Below are positions 1 through 8,637 of a stretch of 32,609 bases of DNA, in pieces; positions within the stretch are counted from its first letter, which is position 1; each line of letters begins with the position of its first letter. Under the pieces are notes generated by a model that saw nothing but the letters and a program-made list of their open reading frames with translations, ran no database searches and was not told the DNA's origin. Position numbers and translations under genes: made by a program. Location: contig CAYTCC010000005.1 in NCBI GenBank assembly GCA_964436345.1, forward strand, positions 1 to 32,609. Direction: 5' to 3'. The DNA is from GCA-002694895 sp964436345 (GTDB lineage Bacteria; Chloroflexota; Dehalococcoidia; Lucifugimonadales; GCA-002694895).

Positions 1-56
1 ATGTAAAATATAATGTTATTTAATTAATGATATAAATTTGAGTGGAGGAGAGTAAA

Positions 57-272
57 GTGGCTGAAACATATCAGTTCCCCAATTGTATGAGATGTAACAA
101 AGGACAATTATTGCCTTTGTCAGATTTTGGTAATCATGGAGCAGCAATTCATTATAAAGCTTGGGTTTGTAATGTCCCTGATTGTGGTTATAATCTAAAA
201 ATTAGAAATGGTGATGTCTATCTTGATGAACCAATTGCTAGCGGAGAATCGCATTCACCAAGGGTTAGATAA
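57..272 (+). CDS. Small zinc-ribbon protein (71 aa)
   Basis: A 71-residue soluble protein with two cysteine pairs, C10-x2-C13 and C38-x4-C43, spaced as in a zinc ribbon. I choose the GTG at 57 because a strong Shine-Dalgarno GGAGGAG (44-50) lies six bases upstream; the in-frame GTG at 42 would overlap that site. The protein has no membrane segment. The sortase gene begins 12 bases after its stop, so the two are probably co-transcribed. Its function is unknown: zinc-ribbon proteins this small may bind nucleic acid or a protein partner, and nothing here decides which. The coding call is firm because of the ribosome binding site and the conserved-looking cysteines. Confidence 0.8.
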   Translation: MAETYQFPNCMRCNKGQLLPLSDFGNHGAAIHYKAWVCNVPDCGYNLKIRNGDVYLDEPIASGESHSPRVR

Positions 273-284
273 AAAAATATTATA

Positions 285-1085
285 TTGAAAATTATACATT
301 CAATACTTAGATATCGTATTTTTGAAATTATAGGATTTGTTTGTTTGATTGTATCTTTATTTTTAATAGGTTTAATTTTATTTAAAGATGAAGAATTGAA
401 AGATTTGAATTCTCAAATTGAGTTGATAACCCCTGAATCAAATGTAAGTGAAATTGCAAATGACAACATAAATCTTGTTCCTGAAACTAATAATAAAATT
501 AGAAAAGATCCTGTAAATGAAATTTCAGATGATAATGATTTAATGGATGGTGAAGATTTTGATGAAGATAATTTATATTCGAAGTTACCAGCTAATTTCA
601 AATTGTATAAAAAACCTTTTATTAATTTACCTAAAACAGCAATCCCAATCAAAATTGTTATTTCTGAGATTGGGTTAAATTCAAAAGTTTCAGATTTGGA
701 AATTATTGATTTAGGATCTTCATCATCTTATGAAACTCCAAAAAACATAGTTGGTCATATTCCTGAAAGTGTAAATCCAGGAGGGATTGGAAAATCTTGG
801 TATTTTGGACACTTAGAAAGTTTCATAAGGAAAGAAGGGAATGTTTTTCATATGCTACCCAAAATACCAGAATTATTAAAACAAGATCCATCGTTATTTG
901 TGCATATATCCACTGATAAGAAAACTTATGTATATCAGATTTACAAAACCAAAGTGATACCCAAAGAAGAATTGTTTTTGGATTTAAAATCAGATACACC
1001 GGAAGCTGTTTTAGTAACTTGTGTTCCTAGTTTGTTATACCATTCAAGATTATTGGTGTATTCAAAATTGATTGGCACTTATTAG
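285..1085 (+). CDS. Sortase family protein, class E/F-like
   Basis: Membrane-anchored cysteine transpeptidase of the sortase fold, 266 aa, starting at TTG. Residues 11-33 form an N-terminal signal anchor, followed by an acidic linker (about 40-110, with a D/E-rich stretch at 82-95) and the catalytic domain (about 118-262). The triad is visible: H176 in YFGH, C246 in LVTC, and R255 in HSRLLVYS, matching the family order His, TLxTC, Arg. Sortases cleave a sorting motif on secreted proteins and attach them to the cell wall or to other proteins. No LPXTG-type substrate is seen in the window. The gene follows the zinc-ribbon gene by 12 bases, and its stop overlaps the convergent D-glutamate cyclase-like gene by 4 bases. 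Confidence 0.85.
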   Translation: MKIIHSILRYRIFEIIGFVCLIVSLFLIGLILFKDEELKDLNSQIELITPESNVSEIANDNINLVPETNNKIRKDPVNEISDDNDLMDGEDFDEDNLYSKLPANFKLYKKPFINLPKTAIPIKIVISEIGLNSKVSDLEIIDLGSSSSYETPKNIVGHIPESVNPGGIGKSWYFGHLESFIRKEGNVFHMLPKIPELLKQDPSLFVHISTDKKTYVYQIYKTKVIPKEELFLDLKSDTPEAVLVTCVPSLLYHSRLLVYSKLIGTY

Positions 1086-1918
1086 ATCACTTGATGTAAG
1101 CGATTAATAATCGAACTATTAACATCCAGGTCAAAACTATCTACTTTGTAAACTTGTGAAGCGGTAATACCATCTACTGCCCCAGCATCAACAAAGTCTT
1201 TAATAAGTTTTTCATCTTCTTGGCTGCTAGGAAGTAATTTTTCACCTGATAATTTTGATAAGCCAGCAACTAATCCATACCCCCCCCAATTAGATACACT
1301 TGTAGGTATTAAAATATCAGTTTTTGTTATACAAGAGGGGTTAGAAAGTGAATCTGATTTTTTAATTATTTCAGTCAAATTCCCCATGCCTATTTCATTT
1401 CCCCCATCACCTATGCCTATGCTGGGAATATTATGATCAAATAAATAATCAGTTTTAGCATTATATTCATGTATTTTTTTCCCCGCACTATTTAGATAGT
1501 TATCTTCATTATTTATCCCACATCTTTCTATTGATATGATTAGATTAGGATTAATACGATCAAGTAAATCTTTAGCATATTTTTTACTTTCTTCTATGCT
1601 TGTTAATGGAAATAATTCAAATTTATCATCAGAATTTAAAATAGGTTTGATTGGATCTATTGAAAATTTGTCTGTGATATAAGTGACATCATAATTTAAT
1701 TTTTTCAGTGCATTTCCTATTGCAATTGCACCTATTGGCCCATCAGTTTCTGTCGCACCGGCTGATATGATATAAAATCCTGTGAGAATAGCTACTTTAT
1801 TTTTATTATTTAAAATTAATTCTGCTGCATCTTCGCATACAGTATCAGAAACATGTGGTAGAAGTAATGAAATTCCTCTTCCATCATGATCACTAATTAT
1901 TTCTTTAATTGTTTCCAT
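1082..1918 (-). CDS. D-glutamate cyclase-like protein (DUF4392)
   Basis: A 278-residue protein that I recognise as the DUF4392 domain, the C-terminal half of vertebrate D-glutamate cyclase (DGLUCY, C14orf159), an enzyme converting D-glutamate to 5-oxo-D-proline. Visible family features are the glycine-rich start (LTGFYI, then GATETDGPIGA around 54-64) and the signature GIGDGGNEIGMGN near residues 168-180. There is no signal peptide. It lies 8 bases downstream of the DUF1445 gene on the same strand, so the two form an operon that reconstitutes the two-domain architecture of the animal enzyme. Which domain carries catalysis, and whether the bacterial substrate is D-glutamate, cannot be read from the sequence. 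Confidence 0.8.
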   Translation of the reverse strand: METIKEIISDHDGRGISLLLPHVSDTVCEDAAELILNNKNKVAILTGFYIISAGATETDGPIGAIAIGNALKKLNYDVTYITDKFSIDPIKPILNSDDKFELFPLTSIEESKKYAKDLLDRINPNLIISIERCGINNEDNYLNSAGKKIHEYNAKTDYLFDHNIPSIGIGDGGNEIGMGNLTEIIKKSDSLSNPSCITKTDILIPTSVSNWGGYGLVAGLSKLSGEKLLPSSQEDEKLIKDFVDAGAVDGITASQVYKVDSFDLDVNSSIINRLHQVI

Positions 1919-1926
1919 AATGATTC

Positions 1927-2721
1927 CTATAAAACCGCTATCGATTCATCTCTTTCATTGGTAATAAACATATATCCTGGTGAATGAGTGATCATTGTTG
2001 AAGGTTTTGAATTTAACGCAACAGCTTGCGGAGTTACTCCGCAAGCCCAGAAAACAGGAATTTCATCTTTTTTTATTTCAGATTTTTCACCAAAATCTGG
2101 ATGATTGATATTTTCTATTCCTATTTCAGCTGGGTTTCCAATATGTATTGGTGCTCCGTGTGTTGCTGGAAATCTGCTAGTTACCTGTACTGTTCTAACT
2201 AAATTATCTTTATGAATTGGTCTCATTGACACAACCATTGGCCCACTAAATATTCCTGCAGGTGTAGTTTCTATATTAGTAATAAACATAGGAACCGTAG
2301 TATCTTGTTCTAGATGTCTGAGCGGAATATTTGCATTTAGCATTGCAGTTTCAAAGGTAAAACTACATCCTAAAAGAAAGGATACCAAATCATCTGACCA
2401 ATGTTCTGTGATATTTTTTGTTTCTTCAACTAATTCACCATTTTTGTAAACTCTGTAAAAAGGGATATCAGTTCTAATATCTGCTCCTTTTGCAAGTATT
2501 TTTGGTTCGTATTGTCCTGGTTCCATTACTTCTAATAAGGGACAAGGTTTAGGATTTCTTTGGCAGAATAATAAAAAATCAAAGGCATATTCTTTTGGTA
2601 AAACAGCCAGGTTGGTTTGTACATAGCCAGGTGCTACGCCTGATGTTGATTTGAGATATTCATTATTTCTTGTAGCTTGCCAAAATTCTTTTGGTGATTC
2701 AATTATTTTTGTGTTATTCAT
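1927..2721 (-). CDS. DUF1445 family putative hydro-lyase / D-glutamate cyclase-type
   Basis: A 264-residue protein of the DUF1445 (YcsI-like, putative hydro-lyase) family, the usual full length for the group. Family features include the N-terminal SGVAPGYVQTNL block (about 27-38), the CPLLEV segment, FLLGCSFTFE (about 115-124), the SRFPATHGAPIHIG block (about 182-195) and the WACGVTPQ block (about 225-232). In vertebrates this domain is fused in front of DUF4392 in D-glutamate cyclase; here the DUF4392 gene follows 8 bases downstream. The ATG at 2719-2721 agrees with the family N-terminus. The pair probably acts on D-glutamate or a related hydroxy or amino acid, an inference from the fusion. 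Confidence 0.85.
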   Translation of the reverse strand: MNNTKIIESPKEFWQATRNNEYLKSTSGVAPGYVQTNLAVLPKEYAFDFLLFCQRNPKPCPLLEVMEPGQYEPKILAKGADIRTDIPFYRVYKNGELVEETKNITEHWSDDLVSFLLGCSFTFETAMLNANIPLRHLEQDTTVPMFITNIETTPAGIFSGPMVVSMRPIHKDNLVRTVQVTSRFPATHGAPIHIGNPAEIGIENINHPDFGEKSEIKKDEIPVFWACGVTPQAVALNSKPSTMITHSPGYMFITNERDESIAVL

Positions 2722-2944
2722 TTTTTTACCTATATTTCAAAGAACAATGAGACTACAGTATACCAAAAATATATTAAACATAAATAATTAGGAATTTTTT
2801 TTAATATATTTCTTTTTGTCACATTAATTACTATATTTTATTATTAGTTTATGAACTAAGGACTTCAGAAGAGTGAACAAATGAAATTTCTATGATATCA
2901 TCTCATTCATTGATTATTAATTTGTTGAGCAAATTTTCATATAA

Positions 2945-3415
2945 TTGTCCGTTTTGAAAAATATAAATAATGAGCAAATTTTAAATATTCTTAAAAATCA
3001 GGATCATACCACTGTAACTATTTTATCTTCTTTACTTAGTGTGCAGGATGAGATTGGTTATTTGCCTAAAAATGCAATCAGTTCAATAGCAGATTTTATG
3101 AACGTTACAACAAATGATGTTTGGGGAGTGGCTTCCTATTATTTGAATTTCAGATTTAATCCTCCCGGGCAACACACAATAGAAATTTGCTGGGGTCCTA
3201 GTTGCCATATTAGAGGAGCTTCGAAATTGCAATCATCAGTATTAGAAAAATTGAAATTAAAAAATCAGGGCGATACTAGTGATGGTAAATTTACATTAAA
3301 ATTTAATACATGTTTAGGAGCATGCCCACAGGCTCCAATGATAAGTATTGATCACAAATTGAGTGGTAAAATGAATTCTTCTAAATTATTGAAAATGTTG
3401 GATAAATTAAATTGA
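2945..3415 (+). CDS. NuoE/HydC-like [2Fe-2S] thioredoxin-fold subunit
   Basis: A 156-residue protein of the 24-kDa complex I / NAD-linked hydrogenase and formate dehydrogenase gamma-subunit family. The N-terminal helical part leads to the VQDEIGYLP motif, followed by a thioredoxin-like fold whose four cysteines lie in CWGPSC and CLGAC, ligands for one [2Fe-2S] cluster. In this family it passes electrons to or from the NuoF-type flavin subunit. An in-frame stop sits directly before the TTG at 2945, so that codon or the TTG at 2954 is the start; there is no clear Shine-Dalgarno. Its TGA stop overlaps the TTG start of the next gene (TTGA, 3412-3415), suggesting translational coupling. Confidence 0.88.
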   Translation: MSVLKNINNEQILNILKNQDHTTVTILSSLLSVQDEIGYLPKNAISSIADFMNVTTNDVWGVASYYLNFRFNPPGQHTIEICWGPSCHIRGASKLQSSVLEKLKLKNQGDTSDGKFTLKFNTCLGACPQAPMISIDHKLSGKMNSSKLLKMLDKLN

Positions 3416-5145
3416 GTTTCGAAGCATTAAAAAGAGATAGTGATAAGCGATGGTTGGATTTAACAACTGGAAGTAAGCCTTGGATCAGGGTAAGTAGTGC
3501 TATGTGCTGTGGTACATCATTGGAATCTGATTCAATTGTTTCTGAGATAGTTAACTATAGTGAGAAAAATAAAATTCCTATAAATATTGATACTGTCGGA
3601 TGTCACGGGATTTGCTATGCTGGTCCAATTATTGATATTTTATATAAAGGTCAGCCTAGAATCTTTTGGGGAAATGTTACTAGAGATAATGTGATAAAAA
3701 TTCTAGACAATTATATTAAGAATGACGAAGTATTAACTGATAATTTATTAGGAACATTGGGTGATAGATTTATTAAAGGAATAAAAAAAATAGGTGATTT
3801 GCCAGGAATGAGTCTTCAAAATAGAATAGCTTTAAGAAATTCAGGTAATATTGCGTTCAATGATATATATCAATATATTGCTAATGGTGGATTTGAAGGC
3901 TTGCATAAAGCAGTTACTAAAATGTCTTCTGATGAAGTGATTTCTGAAGTTAAAGATTCAGGATTAAGAGGTAGGGGAGGTGCAGCTTTCCCCACTGGAT
4001 TAAAGTGGAGCTTTATGGCAAATTCTAAAGGAGTTAAGTATATACTGTGTAATTGTGAGGAAGGTGATCCGGGTGCATACAATGATAAAGGGATATTAGA
4101 AAGTGATCCTTATACTCTGATTGAGGGTATGGCAATTGCAGGATATGCTACCAAATCTACTAATGGTTATGTATTTATCAGGCATGGACATGATGGTCCT
4201 ATTGACAGAACAAAAGAAGCAATACAACAAGCATATGATAATGGACTTTTAGGTAATAATATATTTGGATCTGATTTCTCATTTGATATTGAAGTTTCTT
4301 TAACTGGTGACTCATATGTTGCTGGAGAGGAAACAGCTCTTATGGAATCTGTAGAAGGATTGAGTGCCAGGCCTAGATCAAGACCTCCTTTTCCTGCTGC
4401 ATATGGTGTATGGGGTCACCCTAGTACAATTAATAACGTCAAATCTTTGGCTTATGTTTCTGAAATAATTCGAAATGGTAGTGAGTGGTTTAAATCTATA
4501 GGTACTGAAAGTAGTTCTGGGACCGCGATAGTATGTCTTTCAGGAGATATTTTGCACCCAGGAATGTATGAAGTGGAAATGGGAATTTCAATTGAAGATG
4601 TTGTTAAAAAAATAGGAGGTGGTATCCCTGATGGAAGATCATTAAAAATGCTACAAACAGGAGGCCCTTTAGGTGGTGTGCTTGGTCCAGATAGCTTGAA
4701 AGTAAAAATAGATTTTGATGAAATGGCCAAAGCTGGAGCTATTCTTGGCTCTGGTGGAATAATAATAGTCGATGATCGAACTTGTGCAGTTGATTTAACA
4801 AAATCACTTGTTGCATTTTGCCAATACGAATCTTGTGGAAAATGTTTCCCTTGTAGATTGGGAATGACGCATCTTTTGGAAATAGTGGAAAAAATATCAA
4901 GGGGAAAAGGAAATTTAACTGATCTTGATTTAATGAATAAGATAGGAAGGAATATGCAGGCAGGATCTCTTTGTGGCCACGGACAATTAGGTTACAATCC
5001 AATAAGTTCTGCTTTGAAACATTTTCAAAAAGATTTTGAAAGTTGCATGGATGGTAATTGCCCTACAGGCAGTTGCAATGAAAGACAAATAGTTTTTCCT
5101 GAAAATACTAGGCCAAATTCTTGGCAAACTATAAAGGGGAATTAA
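3412..5145 (+). CDS. NuoF/HydB/HoxF-like NAD(P)H-binding flavoprotein subunit
   Basis: A 577-residue flavin subunit that oxidises NAD(P)H or reduces NAD(P)+ in diaphorase modules. Residues 1-100 form an extra thioredoxin-like ferredoxin domain (C32, C33, C64, C68) typical of HydB/HoxF-type rather than complex I NuoF. The FMN/NAD core follows: GRGGAAFPTG (187-196), CEEGDPGAY (about 216-224) and AGEETALMESVEG (about 305-317). A [4Fe-4S] site is seen as SCGKCFPCR near 474 with the fourth cysteine in SLCGHGQ. The C-terminus is cysteine-rich (about 546-560) but lacks the two-cluster ferredoxin tail of hydrogenase versions. It overlaps nuoE-like by 4 bases and abuts the next gene with no gap. Confidence 0.9.
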   Translation: MSFEALKRDSDKRWLDLTTGSKPWIRVSSAMCCGTSLESDSIVSEIVNYSEKNKIPINIDTVGCHGICYAGPIIDILYKGQPRIFWGNVTRDNVIKILDNYIKNDEVLTDNLLGTLGDRFIKGIKKIGDLPGMSLQNRIALRNSGNIAFNDIYQYIANGGFEGLHKAVTKMSSDEVISEVKDSGLRGRGGAAFPTGLKWSFMANSKGVKYILCNCEEGDPGAYNDKGILESDPYTLIEGMAIAGYATKSTNGYVFIRHGHDGPIDRTKEAIQQAYDNGLLGNNIFGSDFSFDIEVSLTGDSYVAGEETALMESVEGLSARPRSRPPFPAAYGVWGHPSTINNVKSLAYVSEIIRNGSEWFKSIGTESSSGTAIVCLSGDILHPGMYEVEMGISIEDVVKKIGGGIPDGRSLKMLQTGGPLGGVLGPDSLKVKIDFDEMAKAGAILGSGGIIIVDDRTCAVDLTKSLVAFCQYESCGKCFPCRLGMTHLLEIVEKISRGKGNLTDLDLMNKIGRNMQAGSLCGHGQLGYNPISSALKHFQKDFESCMDGNCPTGSCNERQIVFPENTRPNSWQTIKGN

Positions 5146-7860
5146 ATGGCTAAAAAAGTAAATAAAGATAATAAAATCGATATTGTCATTGATGGTAAAA
5201 AAGTAAAAGTAAATAAAGATACAAATATCTTACAGGCAGCTATGGATTCAGGCATATATATTCCATATTTATGTTATTACCCCGGAATGAAGTCTTACGG
5301 AGCTTGCAGAATGTGTGTTGTGGATGTCGAAGGTGGAAGAGGAACTCCAGCTTCTTGTACCACCCCGGTAACAGAGGGTATGAAAGTTAATACACAGACA
5401 GATGAAATTGTTGATTTAAGAAAAGGTATTATGGAATTGTTACTTACTGAACATCCTCACGGATGTTTAACATGCCATAGAATTGATTTGTGTGGACCAA
5501 GTGATATTTGTTTAAGACATGTTTCAGTTAATGATAGATGTATAACATGTCCTAAAAATGAAAGATGTGAATTGAAAGATACTGTTAGAAGCTTAGATAT
5601 GGAAATGGATAGCCCATTATCCTACAATTATCGAGGTGAACATGTCAAAAATGATGACCCTTTATGGGATATGGATATGAATCTTTGTATTGTGTGTGCC
5701 AGGTGTGTAAGAGTATGCTCTGAAGTTAGGGTAGATAATGCTTTAACTTTAAAAGAGCGTGCAGGAAAGGTTATTATTGGGACTTCTATGGGCGATAGCT
5801 TGATTGATGCAGGTTGTGAATTTTGTGGTGCCTGTTTAGATGTATGTCCTACTGGAGCAATAGTAGAAAAAGACTATAAATGGGAGAAAGCTGAAACAAA
5901 GACAACTTCAGTTTGTAATTATTGCCCCGTTGGTTGTACTTTTGATTTAGAAACTAATGCTAAGAATAAATTGATTAGAATTGGCAGCAATCTTCAATCC
6001 CCTGCTAATAGAGGGCAAGCGTGTTTTAAAGGAAAATTTGGCTTTGATTATGTTAATTCTAAATTTAGAATTAAATCTCCAATGATTAGAAAAGAAGATA
6101 ATTTGGTTGAAACAACTCTTATAGAAAATGTTGATGCAGTTACACAAATTTTACAAGATATCAATCCTAACAATTATGCAATGATAATTGATTGCAATCT
6201 TACGAATGAAGATATATATGTTGCTAATAAATATGCAAATGAAGTTATTGGTACTAATAATATAATAAGTAATGCTGATGTTGATAGTTCTCTGAGATAT
6301 AAATTGGTTGAAATGCTAGGTTATTCAGCTGCTACTAATCCAATAGAAGGATTAAAGAATTCCAAATCATTTCTAGTGGTATCTGCTAATGCTACTGAAA
6401 ATCATAATGTATTAACCTTGCCCGTGAAACAAGCTATAGATTCTGGTTTATCTGAAATGGTAGTAATTGATCAAAGAGAAACAGAATTAACCAAATATGC
6501 AAAACTTTGGTTAAAACCTTATCCTGGAACTGAAATAGATTTAATCGGTGGATTGATAAGATCTATTATTGATCAGTCACTTGAAAATAAAAATTATATC
6601 GATAAATTTTGTAATAATTATTCAGAATTCAGGAAATCAGTATGGAAATTTGATTTACAGAAGATATCAACTTTAACCGGTGTTAGTACTGAAGATATGA
6701 ATGAAGCTGTAAACATATTAACAAATGGCCCTATGGCAACAATATATTCTAATGAAACTATAGAAAATAATATTGATTCATTAGTTGAATCTTTAGTTAA
6801 TTTGAGTCTTATAACAGGAAATATAGGCAATGAATTTGGAGGTTTATTCCCGCTTTATAGAGGATCCAATGCTCAAGGCGCTGTTGATTTAGGAGTTACA
6901 ACTGTATATAACTCAGAAAATACTATGTATAAAAATGATAATCGAGATTTATCTTTTGATAAATTAATTGATCTGATTAAGAATAATCAGATAGAAGTAT
7001 TACATTTAATAGGTGATTTTTATGAATCTTATAATAATAAATTATTTGAAGCTATAGATTTAGTTTCAGATTCTATTAAAGTAATTTCACACCAATCTTT
7101 AACATCTGAAATTCGGAATCGATCTAATTCTTTTGTTTTTCCGTCAACTTCTTTTTCAGAATCAGAAGGTACAAAAACTAATATAGAAAGAAGAATACAA
7201 TTAGTAAGACCAGGAATGATACCAACCAATGTGCAAATTCAACCTTGGAAAATCATTCAAATGCTTGCTAAAAAAATGAATAAAGATATATTTGCCTATA
7301 ATAATTCAGAAAATATATTTGATGAGATAGTAAAAAATGTATCTGTTTATGATAAATTTTCATACAAGCTACTAGATTCAGAAAGTAATGTTACATGGCC
7401 GTATAATCCAAATAACCCTAATAATAAAAATGTATTATATTGGAACAACATAGCAAACACAGCTAATAATAAATTTAATTTTTCGTTTGTTAGAAAATCG
7501 GAAAACATTAGTAAAAATGGATTTTATTTAGCTACAGGACGTGTTTTAAATAAGTCTCAACTTGTAGAAAATTTTGATTTAAATGGTAATAATTCAGAAT
7601 CGGAAATATATGAATTGTCTATTCATCCTGAAGATGCTATTGAACATAATATTAAACAAAATGATAAATTGTATTTATCCTCAAACGGAGAAAAATTATT
7701 TCAATGCATTGTTAAAACAAATGGTCAAATTAAAAATGTTTTAAATATTACTACTTTGTTTGGTAATATGATTAAAAATCTTGACTTAACTAAAGCTGAT
7801 TTAAAATATTATCAAGTACCTGAATTAGACATTATTCCAGTTGATGTTGAAAGAGTTTAA
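5146..7860 (+). CDS. NuoG/FdhA-like iron-sulfur molybdopterin-fold subunit lacking the catalytic Cys/Sec
   Basis: A 904-residue subunit with the domain order of NAD-dependent formate dehydrogenase alpha: [2Fe-2S] domain (C43, C54, C57, C71), a His-Cys cluster region (H103 to about C141), two ferredoxin-type [4Fe-4S] motifs (C181-C191 and C224-C234), a further CNYCPVGC cluster (257-264) and the bis-MGD oxidoreductase fold to the C-terminus. The active site is degenerate. Where FdhF-type enzymes read A-R-V/L-Cys(Sec)-His, this protein reads A-D-V-D380-S381 (GAT AGT, 6283-6288), and the C-terminal Arg/His-rich cofactor loop is replaced by NKSQLVENF. The following RGSNAQGA segment is kept. Formate oxidation is therefore unlikely; electron transfer as a NuoG-like hub is more plausible. 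Confidence 0.85.
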   Translation: MAKKVNKDNKIDIVIDGKKVKVNKDTNILQAAMDSGIYIPYLCYYPGMKSYGACRMCVVDVEGGRGTPASCTTPVTEGMKVNTQTDEIVDLRKGIMELLLTEHPHGCLTCHRIDLCGPSDICLRHVSVNDRCITCPKNERCELKDTVRSLDMEMDSPLSYNYRGEHVKNDDPLWDMDMNLCIVCARCVRVCSEVRVDNALTLKERAGKVIIGTSMGDSLIDAGCEFCGACLDVCPTGAIVEKDYKWEKAETKTTSVCNYCPVGCTFDLETNAKNKLIRIGSNLQSPANRGQACFKGKFGFDYVNSKFRIKSPMIRKEDNLVETTLIENVDAVTQILQDINPNNYAMIIDCNLTNEDIYVANKYANEVIGTNNIISNADVDSSLRYKLVEMLGYSAATNPIEGLKNSKSFLVVSANATENHNVLTLPVKQAIDSGLSEMVVIDQRETELTKYAKLWLKPYPGTEIDLIGGLIRSIIDQSLENKNYIDKFCNNYSEFRKSVWKFDLQKISTLTGVSTEDMNEAVNILTNGPMATIYSNETIENNIDSLVESLVNLSLITGNIGNEFGGLFPLYRGSNAQGAVDLGVTTVYNSENTMYKNDNRDLSFDKLIDLIKNNQIEVLHLIGDFYESYNNKLFEAIDLVSDSIKVISHQSLTSEIRNRSNSFVFPSTSFSESEGTKTNIERRIQLVRPGMIPTNVQIQPWKIIQMLAKKMNKDIFAYNNSENIFDEIVKNVSVYDKFSYKLLDSESNVTWPYNPNNPNNKNVLYWNNIANTANNKFNFSFVRKSENISKNGFYLATGRVLNKSQLVENFDLNGNNSESEIYELSIHPEDAIEHNIKQNDKLYLSSNGEKLFQCIVKTNGQIKNVLNITTLFGNMIKNLDLTKADLKYYQVPELDIIPVDVERV

Positions 7861-7895
7861 TATTATTTCTTTTTATTATTTTTATATTTTTCATT

Positions 7896-8627
7896 GTGGT
7901 TAATCAAATAAATAAAAATTTATTAGAATCAGAAATTATTCAAAGAACAGATTTAAGTGATTTGATGCTTAAGCTTTGGATTTCAAAACCTGAAAATTAT
8001 TCATTTAAACCAGGGCAATATTGCACTATAGGTGTTAATGGAATTGAAAGAGCATATTCAATTGCATCTTCTCCCGAAGAAGATTCTTTAGAATTATTTA
8101 TTGAATTGGTAGATCACGGAGAATTATCTCCAATTATTTGGAAAATGAAAGTAGGAGATAAGTTGACTTTGAGGCCAAAGCCAAAAGGTATTTTTCAAAT
8201 TAAAGATACTAATTATGATAATTATTTGCTTATTTGTACGGTTACAGGCATTGTTCCATATGTCAGTTATGTAAGATATTTTTTAAATAATAATTCTCAG
8301 AATATGAAATTTCATATTCTACAAGGTTCAAGCTATATGGATGAATTTGGATATTCAGAAGAATTACTGCAAATAGCAAAAGATTATCCGGATTTTGCTA
8401 CCTATTATCCAACTATAAGTAGGCCAAAAGATATTAGGAATGAAAATTGGAAAGGTATGATAGGGAGAGTTAACAATATTGTACGAGATTATATAAATGA
8501 AAAGCAATTGAATATAGAAAATACAATTGTTTATGCTTGTGGAAATCCAGATATGATAATTGATATAAAAGATAAACTAGGTCAGAATATAGGTTTTAAG
8601 ATTCTCGAAGAGAGATTTTGGAAGTAA
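7896..8627 (+). CDS. Ferredoxin/flavodoxin-NAD(P)+ reductase-like flavoprotein
   Basis: A 243-residue member of the FAD/NAD-binding ferredoxin reductase superfamily, closest by eye to Fpr-type enzymes. Features in order are the FKPGQYCTIGV barrel strand, the FAD-binding motif RAYSIASSP (about 49-57), the NAD(P) fold start TVTGIVPYVSYV (replacing the more usual GTGIAPF/Y), CGNPDMI (about 216-222), and an aromatic C-terminus EERFWK typical of Fpr. The start is a GTG, 35 bases after the FdhA-like gene. It likely supplies a second pyridine-nucleotide or ferredoxin/flavodoxin entry point to the NuoEFG-like complex, as FNR-like subunits do in Nfn-type systems; that partnership is inferred from position only. 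Confidence 0.85.
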   Translation: MVNQINKNLLESEIIQRTDLSDLMLKLWISKPENYSFKPGQYCTIGVNGIERAYSIASSPEEDSLELFIELVDHGELSPIIWKMKVGDKLTLRPKPKGIFQIKDTNYDNYLLICTVTGIVPYVSYVRYFLNNNSQNMKFHILQGSSYMDEFGYSEELLQIAKDYPDFATYYPTISRPKDIRNENWKGMIGRVNNIVRDYINEKQLNIENTIVYACGNPDMIIDIKDKLGQNIGFKILEERFWK

Positions 8628-8637
8628 GAAAATTCTT

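Noticed and set aside
5146..7860. Selenocysteine formate dehydrogenase
   Set aside because: The catalytic position is an Asp codon (GAT, 6283-6285), not TGA or Cys, and no in-frame TGA occurs.
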